From: JBHEKP01 sp041859375
GTDB lineage: Bacteria; Hydrogenedentota; Hydrogenedentia; Hydrogenedentales; CAITNO01
Reading direction: 5' to 3'
DNA length: 14,199 bases
Assembly: GCA_041859375.1 (NCBI GenBank)
Contig: JBHEKP010000266.1
Span: forward strand, 1 to 14,199
Shown: positions 5,803 through 12,915 of the stretch, piece after piece
Numbering within the stretch: the stretch's first letter is position 1
Layout of the letters: the number at the start of each line of letters is the position of its first letter
Program-made: the position numbers and the translations under genes
The notes under the pieces: model-generated
What the model saw: the letters and a program-made list of their open reading frames with translations, nothing else
Database searches by the model: none
What the model was told of the DNA's origin: nothing

Positions 5803-8496
5803 GTGAAACTGGTGATAGTGGAGTCTCCGGCCAAGGCCAAGACGATAGAAAAATTCCTTGGCGGCGAATACAAGGTGGTGGCCAGTTACGGCCATGTGCG
5901 CGATTTGCCCGCGTCCGCGGACGAGATTCCGGAGGAGTTCCGCAGCCAGCCGTGGGCGCGGCTTGCGGTGGACGTGGACAATGACTTCAAGGCGGTTTAT
6001 GTGGTGCAGAAGGACAGCCGCCGTCACCTTGCGGCGGTGAAAAAACTCTGCAAGGAGGCCGAGGAGGTCATTCTCGCCACCGATGAGGACCGGGAGGGGG
6101 AGTCCATCAGCTGGCACCTGCTGGAGGAGCTGAAGCCAAAGGCGCCGGTGACGCGCATCGCCTTCCATGAAATCACGAAGTCGGCGATTCAGCAGGCCAT
6201 GGCCTCGCCCCGGCAGGTGAACGACCAACTGGTGCGCGCCCAGGAGACGCGGCGCATTCTGGACCGTCTTTTCGGCTATGAACTGTCGCCGGTGCTCTGG
6301 AAAAAGGTGAAAACCAAGCTGAGCGCGGGCCGTGTGCAGAGCGTGGCGGTGCGGCTGGTGGTGGAGCGGGAGGAGGAGTGCCGCGCCTTCCGCCGCGCCC
6401 AATACTGGGACGTGCAGGCGGCCCTGTCGGCGGCGGGCCGGGAGTTTACCGCCGATTTGGTGTCCCTGGACGGGCGGCGGCTGGCGCAGGGCAAGGATTT
6501 CGACGCTTCCACGGGCCAGTTGAAGGGCACCGGAAGCGAACGGCTGGCCTGGCTTGACGAGGCGGGCGCGGCGGCGGCGGCCGGGGCATTGCAGGCCAAC
6601 ACGCCCTGGCGGGTCGTCTCGGTGGAGCAGAAGGAGGCGCGTCAGCGTCCAAATCCGCCCTTCATCACCTCCTCCCTGCAGCAGGCGGCCTCGTCGGTGT
6701 GCGGTTTCTCGCCCCGGCGCACCATGGAAATCGCCCAGCGGCTGTACGAGGGCAAGGACCTCGGCGGGGGCGAGCGCGAAGGCCTGATCACCTACATGCG
6801 AACCGACTCGGTGGTGCTCAGCGAGAAGGCGCTGCGCGAGGCGGGCGAGCAGATCGAACGGATGTTCGGCGCCAAATACCATGAGCGGCGGCAGTACACC
6901 ACGAAATCGAAGATGGCGCAGGAGGCCCACGAGGCCATCCGCCCCACCCGCTTCGACCGCACGCCCGACTCGCTGCGGCCCTATCTTGAGGCGGACGAGC
7001 TGAAACTTTACCGTCTGGTGTGGAACCGCGCGCTGGCCTCGCAGATGGCCGACGCGGAACTGCTCAAGACCACGGCGGATTTTGAGGCGAAGGCGGACGG
7101 GGGGCGCACGGCGGTGCTGCGCGCCGCCGGTTCGGTGGTGAAGTTCCCCGGATTCCTGCGGGTCATGGAGGGATTGAACAAGGAGGCGGAGCTGCCGCCG
7201 CTGGCGGAGGGCATGGAGGCGGGCCCCGGCAAGGCCGTTGCGGTGGCGAGGGTCTCCCCCGTGTCCCACGAAACGCAGCCGCCCGCCCGGTACACCGAGG
7301 CGTCGCTGGTGCGCCGCCTGGAGGAGGAGGGCATCGGCCGCCCGTCCACCTACGCGCCCACGATCTCCACCATCCAGCAGCGCGGCTACGTGCAGCTTGT
7401 GGACAAGGCGCTGGCCCCGACCATCCTGGGCATCGCGGTCACCATCCTGCTGCGCGGCCATTTCGCGGAGTATGTGGACATCGGCTTCACCGCGCAGATG
7501 GAGGACGTGCTGGACGCCATCGCCGGGGGCGGGCAGGACTGGCTCGCCTTCCTGAAGAATTTCTACCACGGCGACAAGAAGGCCGGCACGCTCGGGCTGA
7601 AGCCGCGCATCAAGGACGAGCTGGAGCGCATTGAATACCCCGTGATTCCCATCGGCATCGCTTCGGACGGCCAGCCCCTGGTGGTGCGGCTGGGCCGCAG
7701 CGTGCCCTTCATCCAGCGGGGCGAGGGCGGCGAGGGCAACACGGCGTCCCTGCCCGCGGCGGTGCAGTATGACGAGCTGACGGTGGACAAGGCGCAGGAA
7801 CTGCTCGAAACGGGCGCGCGCGTCAGCGAGGGGTTGGGCGACGACCCGAAGACGGGACTGCGCGTGTACGCCTTTTCCGGGATTTACGGCCCCTATGTGC
7901 AGCTGGGCGAAGGCGGCGAGGGCAAAAAGCCCAAGCGGGTCAGCCTGCCCAAGGGCATGGCGGTGGAGCAGGTGACGCTGGAGACGGCGCTGAACTACCT
8001 GTCCCTTCCCCGCCCCCTTGGCACCCATCCCGAATCGGGCAAGATTGTGTCGGCCAACCTGGGCCGTTTCGGCCCCTATGTGGGGTGCGACGGCGAATTC
8101 CGAAGCCTGCAAAAGACGGACAACGTGTTCACCATCGGCCTGGACCGGGCGCTGGAACTGCTCGCCCAGCCGAAGCGCGCCTCCAAGCGGCTGCTGCGCG
8201 AACTGGGCAAAACGCCGGACGGGGAGACGGTTGTGTCCCTCTTTGAGGGCAAATACGGCCCCTATGTGACCGACGGCGAGGTCAACGCCACCCTGCCCAA
8301 GGGCGCGGACACGGACAAGGTCACCCTGGAGGAGGCGCTGGCCCTCATCGCGCAGGCGAAGGAAAAGAAGCCCGCCCGCAAGGCGGCCCCCCGCAAGCGC
8401 GCCGCCGCGGTGAAAAAAGCCCCGGCCAAAAAGGCCCCCGCGAAGAAAAAGGCCGCGGCAAAGAAGAAACCGGCGGCGAAGAAGAAAAGCGTCTGA
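5803..8496 (+). CDS. topA: DNA topoisomerase I (type IA)
   Basis: 897 residues. It relaxes negative supercoils by cutting and rejoining one DNA strand. GTG start, supported by AAGGA (5789-5793) nine bases upstream and by the family N-terminus KLVIVESPAKAKTIEKFLG. The Toprim domain (1 to about 125) has Glu7 and the D94-x-D96-x-E98 metal site in ATDEDREGES. The central domains contain the nucleophile Tyr331 in GLITYMRTDS with Arg333, and HEAIRPT (His376, Arg380). After about residue 610 there are no Cys4 zinc fingers. Instead roughly four C-terminal repeats of GRFGPYV type occur (near 626, 690, 745, 805), and then a 45-residue tail (853-897) made almost only of Lys, Ala, Pro and Arg, expected to bind DNA. 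Monocistronic, with its own terminator. Confidence 0.97.
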   Translation: MKLVIVESPAKAKTIEKFLGGEYKVVASYGHVRDLPASADEIPEEFRSQPWARLAVDVDNDFKAVYVVQKDSRRHLAAVKKLCKEAEEVILATDEDREGESISWHLLEELKPKAPVTRIAFHEITKSAIQQAMASPRQVNDQLVRAQETRRILDRLFGYELSPVLWKKVKTKLSAGRVQSVAVRLVVEREEECRAFRRAQYWDVQAALSAAGREFTADLVSLDGRRLAQGKDFDASTGQLKGTGSERLAWLDEAGAAAAAGALQANTPWRVVSVEQKEARQRPNPPFITSSLQQAASSVCGFSPRRTMEIAQRLYEGKDLGGGEREGLITYMRTDSVVLSEKALREAGEQIERMFGAKYHERRQYTTKSKMAQEAHEAIRPTRFDRTPDSLRPYLEADELKLYRLVWNRALASQMADAELLKTTADFEAKADGGRTAVLRAAGSVVKFPGFLRVMEGLNKEAELPPLAEGMEAGPGKAVAVARVSPVSHETQPPARYTEASLVRRLEEEGIGRPSTYAPTISTIQQRGYVQLVDKALAPTILGIAVTILLRGHFAEYVDIGFTAQMEDVLDAIAGGGQDWLAFLKNFYHGDKKAGTLGLKPRIKDELERIEYPVIPIGIASDGQPLVVRLGRSVPFIQRGEGGEGNTASLPAAVQYDELTVDKAQELLETGARVSEGLGDDPKTGLRVYAFSGIYGPYVQLGEGGEGKKPKRVSLPKGMAVEQVTLETALNYLSLPRPLGTHPESGKIVSANLGRFGPYVGCDGEFRSLQKTDNVFTIGLDRALELLAQPKRASKRLLRELGKTPDGETVVSLFEGKYGPYVTDGEVNATLPKGADTDKVTLEEALALIAQAKEKKPARKAAPRKRAAAVKKAPAKKAPAKKKAAAKKKPAAKKKSV

Positions 8497-8514
8497 CCGA
8501 AGGACGAACCAAGT

Positions 8515-8550
8515 CCCCCGGAACCGCATGGTTTCGGGGGGCTTTTTTTT
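8515..8550 (+). terminator. Rho-independent terminator of topA
   Basis: An 11-bp stem pairs CCCCCGGAACC (8515-8525) with GGTTTCGGGGG (8530-8540), with one G-U pair and a GCAT loop. Eight T follow at 8543-8550. Its last base is also the last base of the convergent kinase gene. Confidence 0.92.
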
Positions 8551-9521
8551 CAGCGCCCGTCCAGGACCTTTGCGAGGCGGCGGTCATATTTGGGGCCGGT
8601 GAGGACGCGGATGGCGCGCGGGAGCATTTCGATGGTGGCGGGCAGGATGCCGGGCACCTCGCCGTCGGTGTTGATTTTGGTTTGCTCGGGGGATTCGACG
8701 CGGATGATTTTGCCGCGGGTGAAGGAGACCACGTCGGGGCGGGATTCGAGGCCGCCGCGGTAGATGAGGGGGAGGCTGCGCAATGCGTCCCAGAGCGCGA
8801 CGGGACCGATGATGTAAATGTCGAAAAGGCCGTCGTCCAGCCGCGCTCTGGGCGCGACATGCATGCCGCCGCCGTCGTAGCAGCCGTTGGCGATGATGAT
8901 TTCCTTGACCGCCTGCTCCCGGACTTCGCCGTCGATATCAATGCGCATGGTCCGGTCGCTGTAGGTGAAGAGGGCGCGCAGCGCGCCCCAGCAGTAGGAG
9001 AAAAAGCCGCCCAGGGCCTTGGTGTTGCGGTTGACCTGCCAGACGACCTCGCCGCCGATGCCGATGCGGCTGGTGTTGAGGAAATAGCACATCACCTCGC
9101 CGCCGCCGGGGCGGGCGCAGGTGATGCGCGCCATGTCCGCGGCGACCACGTGGTCGGTGTCGAGCAGTGGGATTGCGGCGGCGCCGTTGGGCATGCCGAG
9201 GGTGCGTGCGAGGTCGGAGCCGGTGCCTGCGGGGAGAAGGGCCAGCACGGCGTCGGGGTTGACGGGGGATGCGCCGTCGTAGAAGCCGTTGGTGACCTCG
9301 AAGTGGGTGCCGTCGCCGCCGACGCTCACGATGCGGGTGTGCCCCTCCCAGAGCATCCTGCGGGTGAGGTCCACGGCGTGGTTGGGATATTCGGTGAGGC
9401 AGACGGTGAAGTCCCGGTGGCGGGCCCGGACGGCCTCCAGCAGCGCGGGCCACCGTTTCCCCGTGCGGCCGTGGGCCGAGCGCGGGTTCACGATGAAGGC
9501 CATCTTTTCGCCGGGGGGCAT
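8550..9521 (-). CDS. Diacylglycerol kinase family lipid kinase (DAGK_cat; YegS/BmrU-like)
   Basis: 323 residues, normal for soluble bacterial lipid kinases of this fold. It should phosphorylate a lipid such as diacylglycerol or phosphatidylglycerol from ATP; the substrate cannot be told from sequence. Motifs in order: FIVNPRSAHGRTG (9-21), the nucleotide-binding VGGDGTHFEVTNGF (67-80), LPAGTGSDLART (96-107), a DDGLFD segment (229-234) and DGE (286-288). All expected catalytic motifs are present. The upstream ATG is used here, with GGGCGGA before it; Met7 at 9503 is an equally possible start, since the conserved fold begins at residue 8. It begins 16 bases after purB ends, so it probably shares the purine transcript, though no biochemical link is obvious. 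It lacks a signal peptide or membrane helix. Confidence 0.9.
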   Translation of the reverse strand: MPPGEKMAFIVNPRSAHGRTGKRWPALLEAVRARHRDFTVCLTEYPNHAVDLTRRMLWEGHTRIVSVGGDGTHFEVTNGFYDGASPVNPDAVLALLPAGTGSDLARTLGMPNGAAAIPLLDTDHVVAADMARITCARPGGGEVMCYFLNTSRIGIGGEVVWQVNRNTKALGGFFSYCWGALRALFTYSDRTMRIDIDGEVREQAVKEIIIANGCYDGGGMHVAPRARLDDGLFDIYIIGPVALWDALRSLPLIYRGGLESRPDVVSFTRGKIIRVESPEQTKINTDGEVPGILPATIEMLPRAIRVLTGPKYDRRLAKVLDGR

Positions 9522-9537
9522 GCGCGGCGTCCGCCCG

Positions 9538-10968
9538 TCAGACCCGCACGTCCGAGGTCACCTGATTCCGACCCCGGTGCCGCTCGAGCACGGGGTCCAC
9601 CTCGTCGCGGATGAATTCCTCGACCTGCTCGGGGGCGCGGCCCACAAACTCGCGCAGGTCGAGCACGGCGTTGATTTCTTCGCGGGTCATGCCGATGACG
9701 GGGTCGGCGGCGAGGCGGTCGAGGAGATCGTTGTCGCCGCCCTCCTCCTTCACGCGCGCGGCGGCGGCGTGGGAATGGGTGCGCACGGCCTCGTGGAGGT
9801 CCTGGCGGTCGCCGCCCCGTTTGACGCCGGCCATGATGATGTTTTCCGTGGCCATGAAGGGCAGCTCGGCCCAGAGGTGCTTTTCGATGACCCTGGGGTA
9901 GACCTTGGGGGCCTCCATGACGTTGAGCCACAGGTTCAGCACGCCGTCGGCGGCGAGGAAGGCCTCGGGCAGGCTGAGCCGCCGGATGGCGGAGTCGTCG
10001 AGGGTGCGCTCGAACCACTGCACGGCGGTGGTGAGCTCCCCGTGGAGGGGGGACACCATGAGGAAGCGGGACAGGGCGCAGATGCGCTCGCAGCGCATGG
10101 GGTTGCGCTTGTAGGCCATGGCCGAACTGCCCACCTGGGTGGACTCGAAGGGCTCCTCGACCTCCTTCATGTTCGCCAGCAGGCGCATGTCCGTGGCGAA
10201 CTTGTGGGCCGACTCGCCGATGCCCGCGAGGGCGCGGAGCACATGGGTGTCGAGCTTGCGGGTGTAGGTCTGGCCGGTGATGGTGAAGGAGTTTTTGAAG
10301 CCGAGCTTTTCCGCCACGCGCCGGTCGAGGGCGCGCACCTTTTCGTGGTCGTTGTCGAAGAGTGCCATGAAGGAGGCCTGGGTGCCGGTGGTTCCCTTGA
10401 CGCCCCGGCAGCGCAGGCGTCCCAGGAGGTCCTCGATGTCCAGCACGTCCATGAGCAGGTCCTGCGCCCAGAGGCAGGCGCGCTTGCCCACGGTGACCAC
10501 CTGCGCGGGCTGGAAGTGGGTGTATCCCAGGGCGGGCAGGTCCTTGTGCGCCAGGGCGAAGGCGCGCAGCCTGTCGAGCACCGCCGCGGCGCGGGTGAGC
10601 AGCATTTGCAGGCCGTCGCGGATGAGGATGAGGTCGGTGTTGTCGCCCACATAGCAGCTTGTCGCGCCGAGGTGGATGATGGGCCGGGCCTTGGGCGCGA
10701 CGTCGCCGAAGGCGTGGATGTGGGCCATCACGTCGTGGCGGGTCTTGCGCTCGTACTCGCGGGCCTTGTCGTAGTCAATGTCGTCCAGGTGGGCCCGCAT
10801 CTCTTCGAGCTGTTCGTCGGTGATGGGCAGGCCCAGCTCCTGCTCGGCCTCGGCCAGCGCGAGCCAGCACCGCCGCCAGGTGGAAAATTTGCGGTCGTTG
10901 CTCCAGAGCCGCGCCATTTCCCTTGTGGCGACGCGCTCCACCAGCGGGGACACATATTCCGAGGTCAT
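9538..10968 (-). CDS. purB: Adenylosuccinate lyase, human/ADSL-like type
   Basis: 476 residues. It splits SAICAR to AICAR plus fumarate and adenylosuccinate to AMP plus fumarate. The start at 10968 has GGAG about 10 bases upstream and begins MTSEYVSPLVERVATREM, where the family begins; the open frame beyond it overlaps purO. Landmarks: RKFSTWRRCWLALAEAEQELG (27-47), TRHDVMAHIH with His78, HLGATSCYVGDNTDL (99-113), GYTHFQPAQ with the second catalytic His151, KGTTGTQASF, ITGQTYTRK, and the fumarase/lyase signature GSSAMAYKRNP (280-290) holding the catalytic serine. These match human ADSL far better than the shorter E. coli PurB. In the signature, Ala285 replaces the Pro usual in GSSxMPxKxNP. 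It lies 55 bases after purO and 16 before the lipid kinase. Confidence 0.96.
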   Translation of the reverse strand: MTSEYVSPLVERVATREMARLWSNDRKFSTWRRCWLALAEAEQELGLPITDEQLEEMRAHLDDIDYDKAREYERKTRHDVMAHIHAFGDVAPKARPIIHLGATSCYVGDNTDLILIRDGLQMLLTRAAAVLDRLRAFALAHKDLPALGYTHFQPAQVVTVGKRACLWAQDLLMDVLDIEDLLGRLRCRGVKGTTGTQASFMALFDNDHEKVRALDRRVAEKLGFKNSFTITGQTYTRKLDTHVLRALAGIGESAHKFATDMRLLANMKEVEEPFESTQVGSSAMAYKRNPMRCERICALSRFLMVSPLHGELTTAVQWFERTLDDSAIRRLSLPEAFLAADGVLNLWLNVMEAPKVYPRVIEKHLWAELPFMATENIIMAGVKRGGDRQDLHEAVRTHSHAAAARVKEEGGDNDLLDRLAADPVIGMTREEINAVLDLREFVGRAPEQVEEFIRDEVDPVLERHRGRNQVTSDVRV

Positions 10969-11023
10969 GAAAAATATTCTCCGCGCCGTTTGCGTGACGG
11001 CGTTCTGTCTCTGGGGCCGGGGG

Positions 11024-11674
11024 TTACTCGGGACGGGGCGCATCCTTCGCGAAAAGCTCAAAGCCCTTGTCCGTGGCCACGGCGGCCACGGCGGTGACCG
11101 CGTTTTCCCGCTGCGCGAAAACGCCGCCGCCGATAAGATAGTCGCAGGCGTCCTCGGCGGTCTCCACGGGGAACTCGTCGCCGTGGTCCGCCTTGATGGT
11201 GTTCTCCTCGTAGGTGGCCACGTACAGGAGACGCCCGTAGTTCAGGGGGATGCGCTCCACCTGGAGGCCGTCGTGGCGGACAATGCCCAGCCAGCCCGCG
11301 CCGTCGCGCTTGTCCACCACCGCGGTGATGCGGGGCGTGTTGTAGCTGTCCTTTTCATAGTCCAGCGCCATGGAGGAGATGAGGATGGCGTCGCGGGGGG
11401 GCATGCCCTGGTCGATCTTTTCCGCGATCACGTCGGTGTGGCCGCCGTTGGTGACCACGGCCACCTCGCCCTGCCGCACCACCCGGACGCAGTTGTAGGC
11501 GATGTAGGGGTTCTTGTGCACGTCCATCTCGAAGCCGGATTTTGGCACAATACTCACCTTGTTCTCGCCAACCACGGCGGTGCGGTTGGGAAAGGAGCGG
11601 CTCGACACGCGGTAAACCGCGCTGAGGCGGCCGTCTTCGGTGCGGGCGACACTGACTATCCGTCCGACATACAT
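11024..11674 (-). CDS. purO: IMP cyclohydrolase, archaeal PurO type
   Basis: 216 residues, near the roughly 200 of archaeal PurO. It closes the ring of FAICAR to make IMP, the last step of de novo purine synthesis, a job done in most bacteria by the C-terminal... or cyclohydrolase half of bifunctional PurH. The protein opens MYVGRIVSVART and keeps the family blocks AVYRVSSRSFPNR (19-31), NPYIAYNC (55-62), TNGGHTDVIAEKI (75-87) and LDYEKDSYNTPRI (104-116). All of these resemble Methanothermobacter PurO as I remember it. AGGAGG lies nine bases before the ATG, which fixes the start. Cytoplasmic, with no signal peptide. Placed first before purB, it gives two purine enzymes in one unit. Its presence implies that this organism either lacks full-length PurH or carries a redundant enzyme. 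Confidence 0.9.
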   Translation of the reverse strand: MYVGRIVSVARTEDGRLSAVYRVSSRSFPNRTAVVGENKVSIVPKSGFEMDVHKNPYIAYNCVRVVRQGEVAVVTNGGHTDVIAEKIDQGMPPRDAILISSMALDYEKDSYNTPRITAVVDKRDGAGWLGIVRHDGLQVERIPLNYGRLLYVATYEENTIKADHGDEFPVETAEDACDYLIGGGVFAQRENAVTAVAAVATDKGFELFAKDAPRPE

Positions 11675-11715
11675 TGGGGATGTCCTCCTGGGTTGGGTTG
11701 CATCTCTTGGCGGCC

Positions 11716-11721
11716 ATTATA
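11716..11721 (-). promoter_or_regulatory. -10 box of the purO-purB-kinase unit
   Basis: A perfect TATAAT on the - strand lies 41 bases before the purO ATG, predicting a leader of about 35 nt. No good -35 exists at 16-18 bp spacing, where the sequence is GC-rich hairpin DNA, so an activator or another sigma contact may be needed. Confidence 0.5.
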
Positions 11722-11727
11722 GCCCAT

Positions 11728-11766
11728 GGGGCCGGGGCGGCGCGAAACCGGACGCGGCCCCGCCCC
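11728..11766 (-). terminator. GC-rich hairpin after the secreted-protein gene, no U-tract
   Basis: GGGGC-GGGGC (11766-11757, - strand, interrupted by one base in the partner arm) pairs with GCCCC-G-GCCCC (11738-11728), five bases after the stop codon at 11771. No U run follows on the - strand, so intrinsic termination is doubtful. It may protect the 3' end or limit read-through into purO. Confidence 0.3.
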
Positions 11767-11770
11767 TGTT

Positions 11771-12901
11771 TTAGCGCTGTTTTGCGGCGGCGATGACCGG
11801 GGCGAGGTCAACCCCCAGGGGCTGCCCGGTGTTCACCTTTTCACGGGCGCGGCGCAGCGCGTCCACCGCGCCGGGCGGCACATCCACGCCGGTCCACCAG
11901 TTCATCTTCTCGCTGTAGCACCAGGCGTAGCGGTCGGACGACAGGAGGGCGTGGTAGGCGTTGTGCTCCAGCCAGAGGGGCCGCTCCTCCGGGGTCATCT
12001 TGCTGCCAAGCACGGGGTCGGCGCGGAGTCCGAAGTACTGGTCAACGTACATGGCCTGCCCCGCGCGCCCCTGGGCGCGGTATTTGCCGTGCAACGCCGG
12101 GTCCACCAGGAACAGCGCGCCCTGGGTCATGCGGTGGTAGGCCTCGAAATAGGGCGCGGAGGACTCGTAGTAGTAGGAGTTCTCATTGCCGTCCACAAAG
12201 GTCGCGGCGGCGGAAGCCCCCTCCAGCATGCCGTTGAGGAAGGCGGGATAAAGCCCGTAGGGATGGGCGGCGAGGGCCTTGGTGCGTTCCGCCGGGTCCA
12301 TGGGCTTCTGCAGTTCCGCGAAAAGGGCAAATTCGTAGAGGAATAGCATGACGGGTCCGGGGAACTCGCGTTCCACGGCGCGCATGAACTGGGCACCGCG
12401 CAGGCGCACCTGACGCTGGTACTCCTCGAAGGAGACGGCGGTGCGGCGCGCGGCCTGGGCGTAGTCCCAGGGAGTCTGGCCATAGGGCTCGGGGTCAAAG
12501 CAGATGCCGGCGCAGCGGCCAATGCGGGCGGCGCGGGCCACGAGCGCCGTGTTGTTTTCCACCGCCCTCCAATGATCGTCGTTGAACCAGTCCTGGGTGC
12601 TGGCGGCCCACATGATGAGAAAGTTGTCGGTCATGCGCGTCCACTCAATCTGGCGGAGGTTATCGTAGTCCGCGGCGAATTTTTCGCGGGGCCACGCCTC
12701 GGGTTCCAGCACGTTGCCGCCGCCCTCGAGCCGGAATATGACGCCGTCGAAGGGCTGCTGCTCCATGGCGGGCAGGTTGGCGCGGATGAACGCGGGGGTG
12801 GGCACGTCCCAGCCGTATTCAATGAGCTTCTTCTCCGGGCCGTCGGCCCAAAGGCCCGGAATCACTGCCAGCGCAAGGGTCAGCATCAGTAAATGTTTCA
12901 T
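11771..12901 (-). CDS. Sec-exported protein of unrecognised family, possibly TIM-barrel-like
   Basis: 376 residues. The start at 12901 has a perfect AGGAGG (12914-12909) seven bases upstream and opens a Sec signal peptide, MKHLLMLTLALAVIPGLWA, cut before about Asp20; six further in-frame codons upstream are left out. I do not recognise the family. The mature part begins with EYGWDVPTPAFIRANLPAMEQQPFDGVIFRL (in pieces, residues 28-58), which looks like strand-helix-strand units of a barrel. Aromatic-rich segments include GICFDPEPYG (132-141), VDGNENSYYYES (237-248) and YAWCYSEKMNWW (325-336). Glu138 and Glu331 lie where glycosidase acids often sit, but this is inference. It follows the Tat-exported gene by 14 bases and is surely co-transcribed, so a joint role outside the cytoplasm is likely. 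Confidence 0.85.
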   Translation of the reverse strand: MKHLLMLTLALAVIPGLWADGPEKKLIEYGWDVPTPAFIRANLPAMEQQPFDGVIFRLEGGGNVLEPEAWPREKFAADYDNLRQIEWTRMTDNFLIMWAASTQDWFNDDHWRAVENNTALVARAARIGRCAGICFDPEPYGQTPWDYAQAARRTAVSFEEYQRQVRLRGAQFMRAVEREFPGPVMLFLYEFALFAELQKPMDPAERTKALAAHPYGLYPAFLNGMLEGASAAATFVDGNENSYYYESSAPYFEAYHRMTQGALFLVDPALHGKYRAQGRAGQAMYVDQYFGLRADPVLGSKMTPEERPLWLEHNAYHALLSSDRYAWCYSEKMNWWTGVDVPPGAVDALRRAREKVNTGQPLGVDLAPVIAAAKQR

Positions 12902-12915
12902 TGTCTTTCCTCCTG

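Noticed and set aside
5617..8529. 970-codon open frame on the - strand opposite topA
   Set aside because: Despite its length, it is antisense to a full, motif-complete topoisomerase and is rich in Arg, Leu, His and Gly repeats typical of a reverse-frame shadow.
10969..11061. Upstream extension of purB
   Set aside because: The added 31 residues are not in the family, they overlap the end of purO, and a good Shine-Dalgarno serves the internal ATG.
9289..11097. 602-codon open frame on the + strand opposite purB and the kinase
   Set aside because: It is antisense to two confident genes and Val/Gly/His-rich, with no family features.
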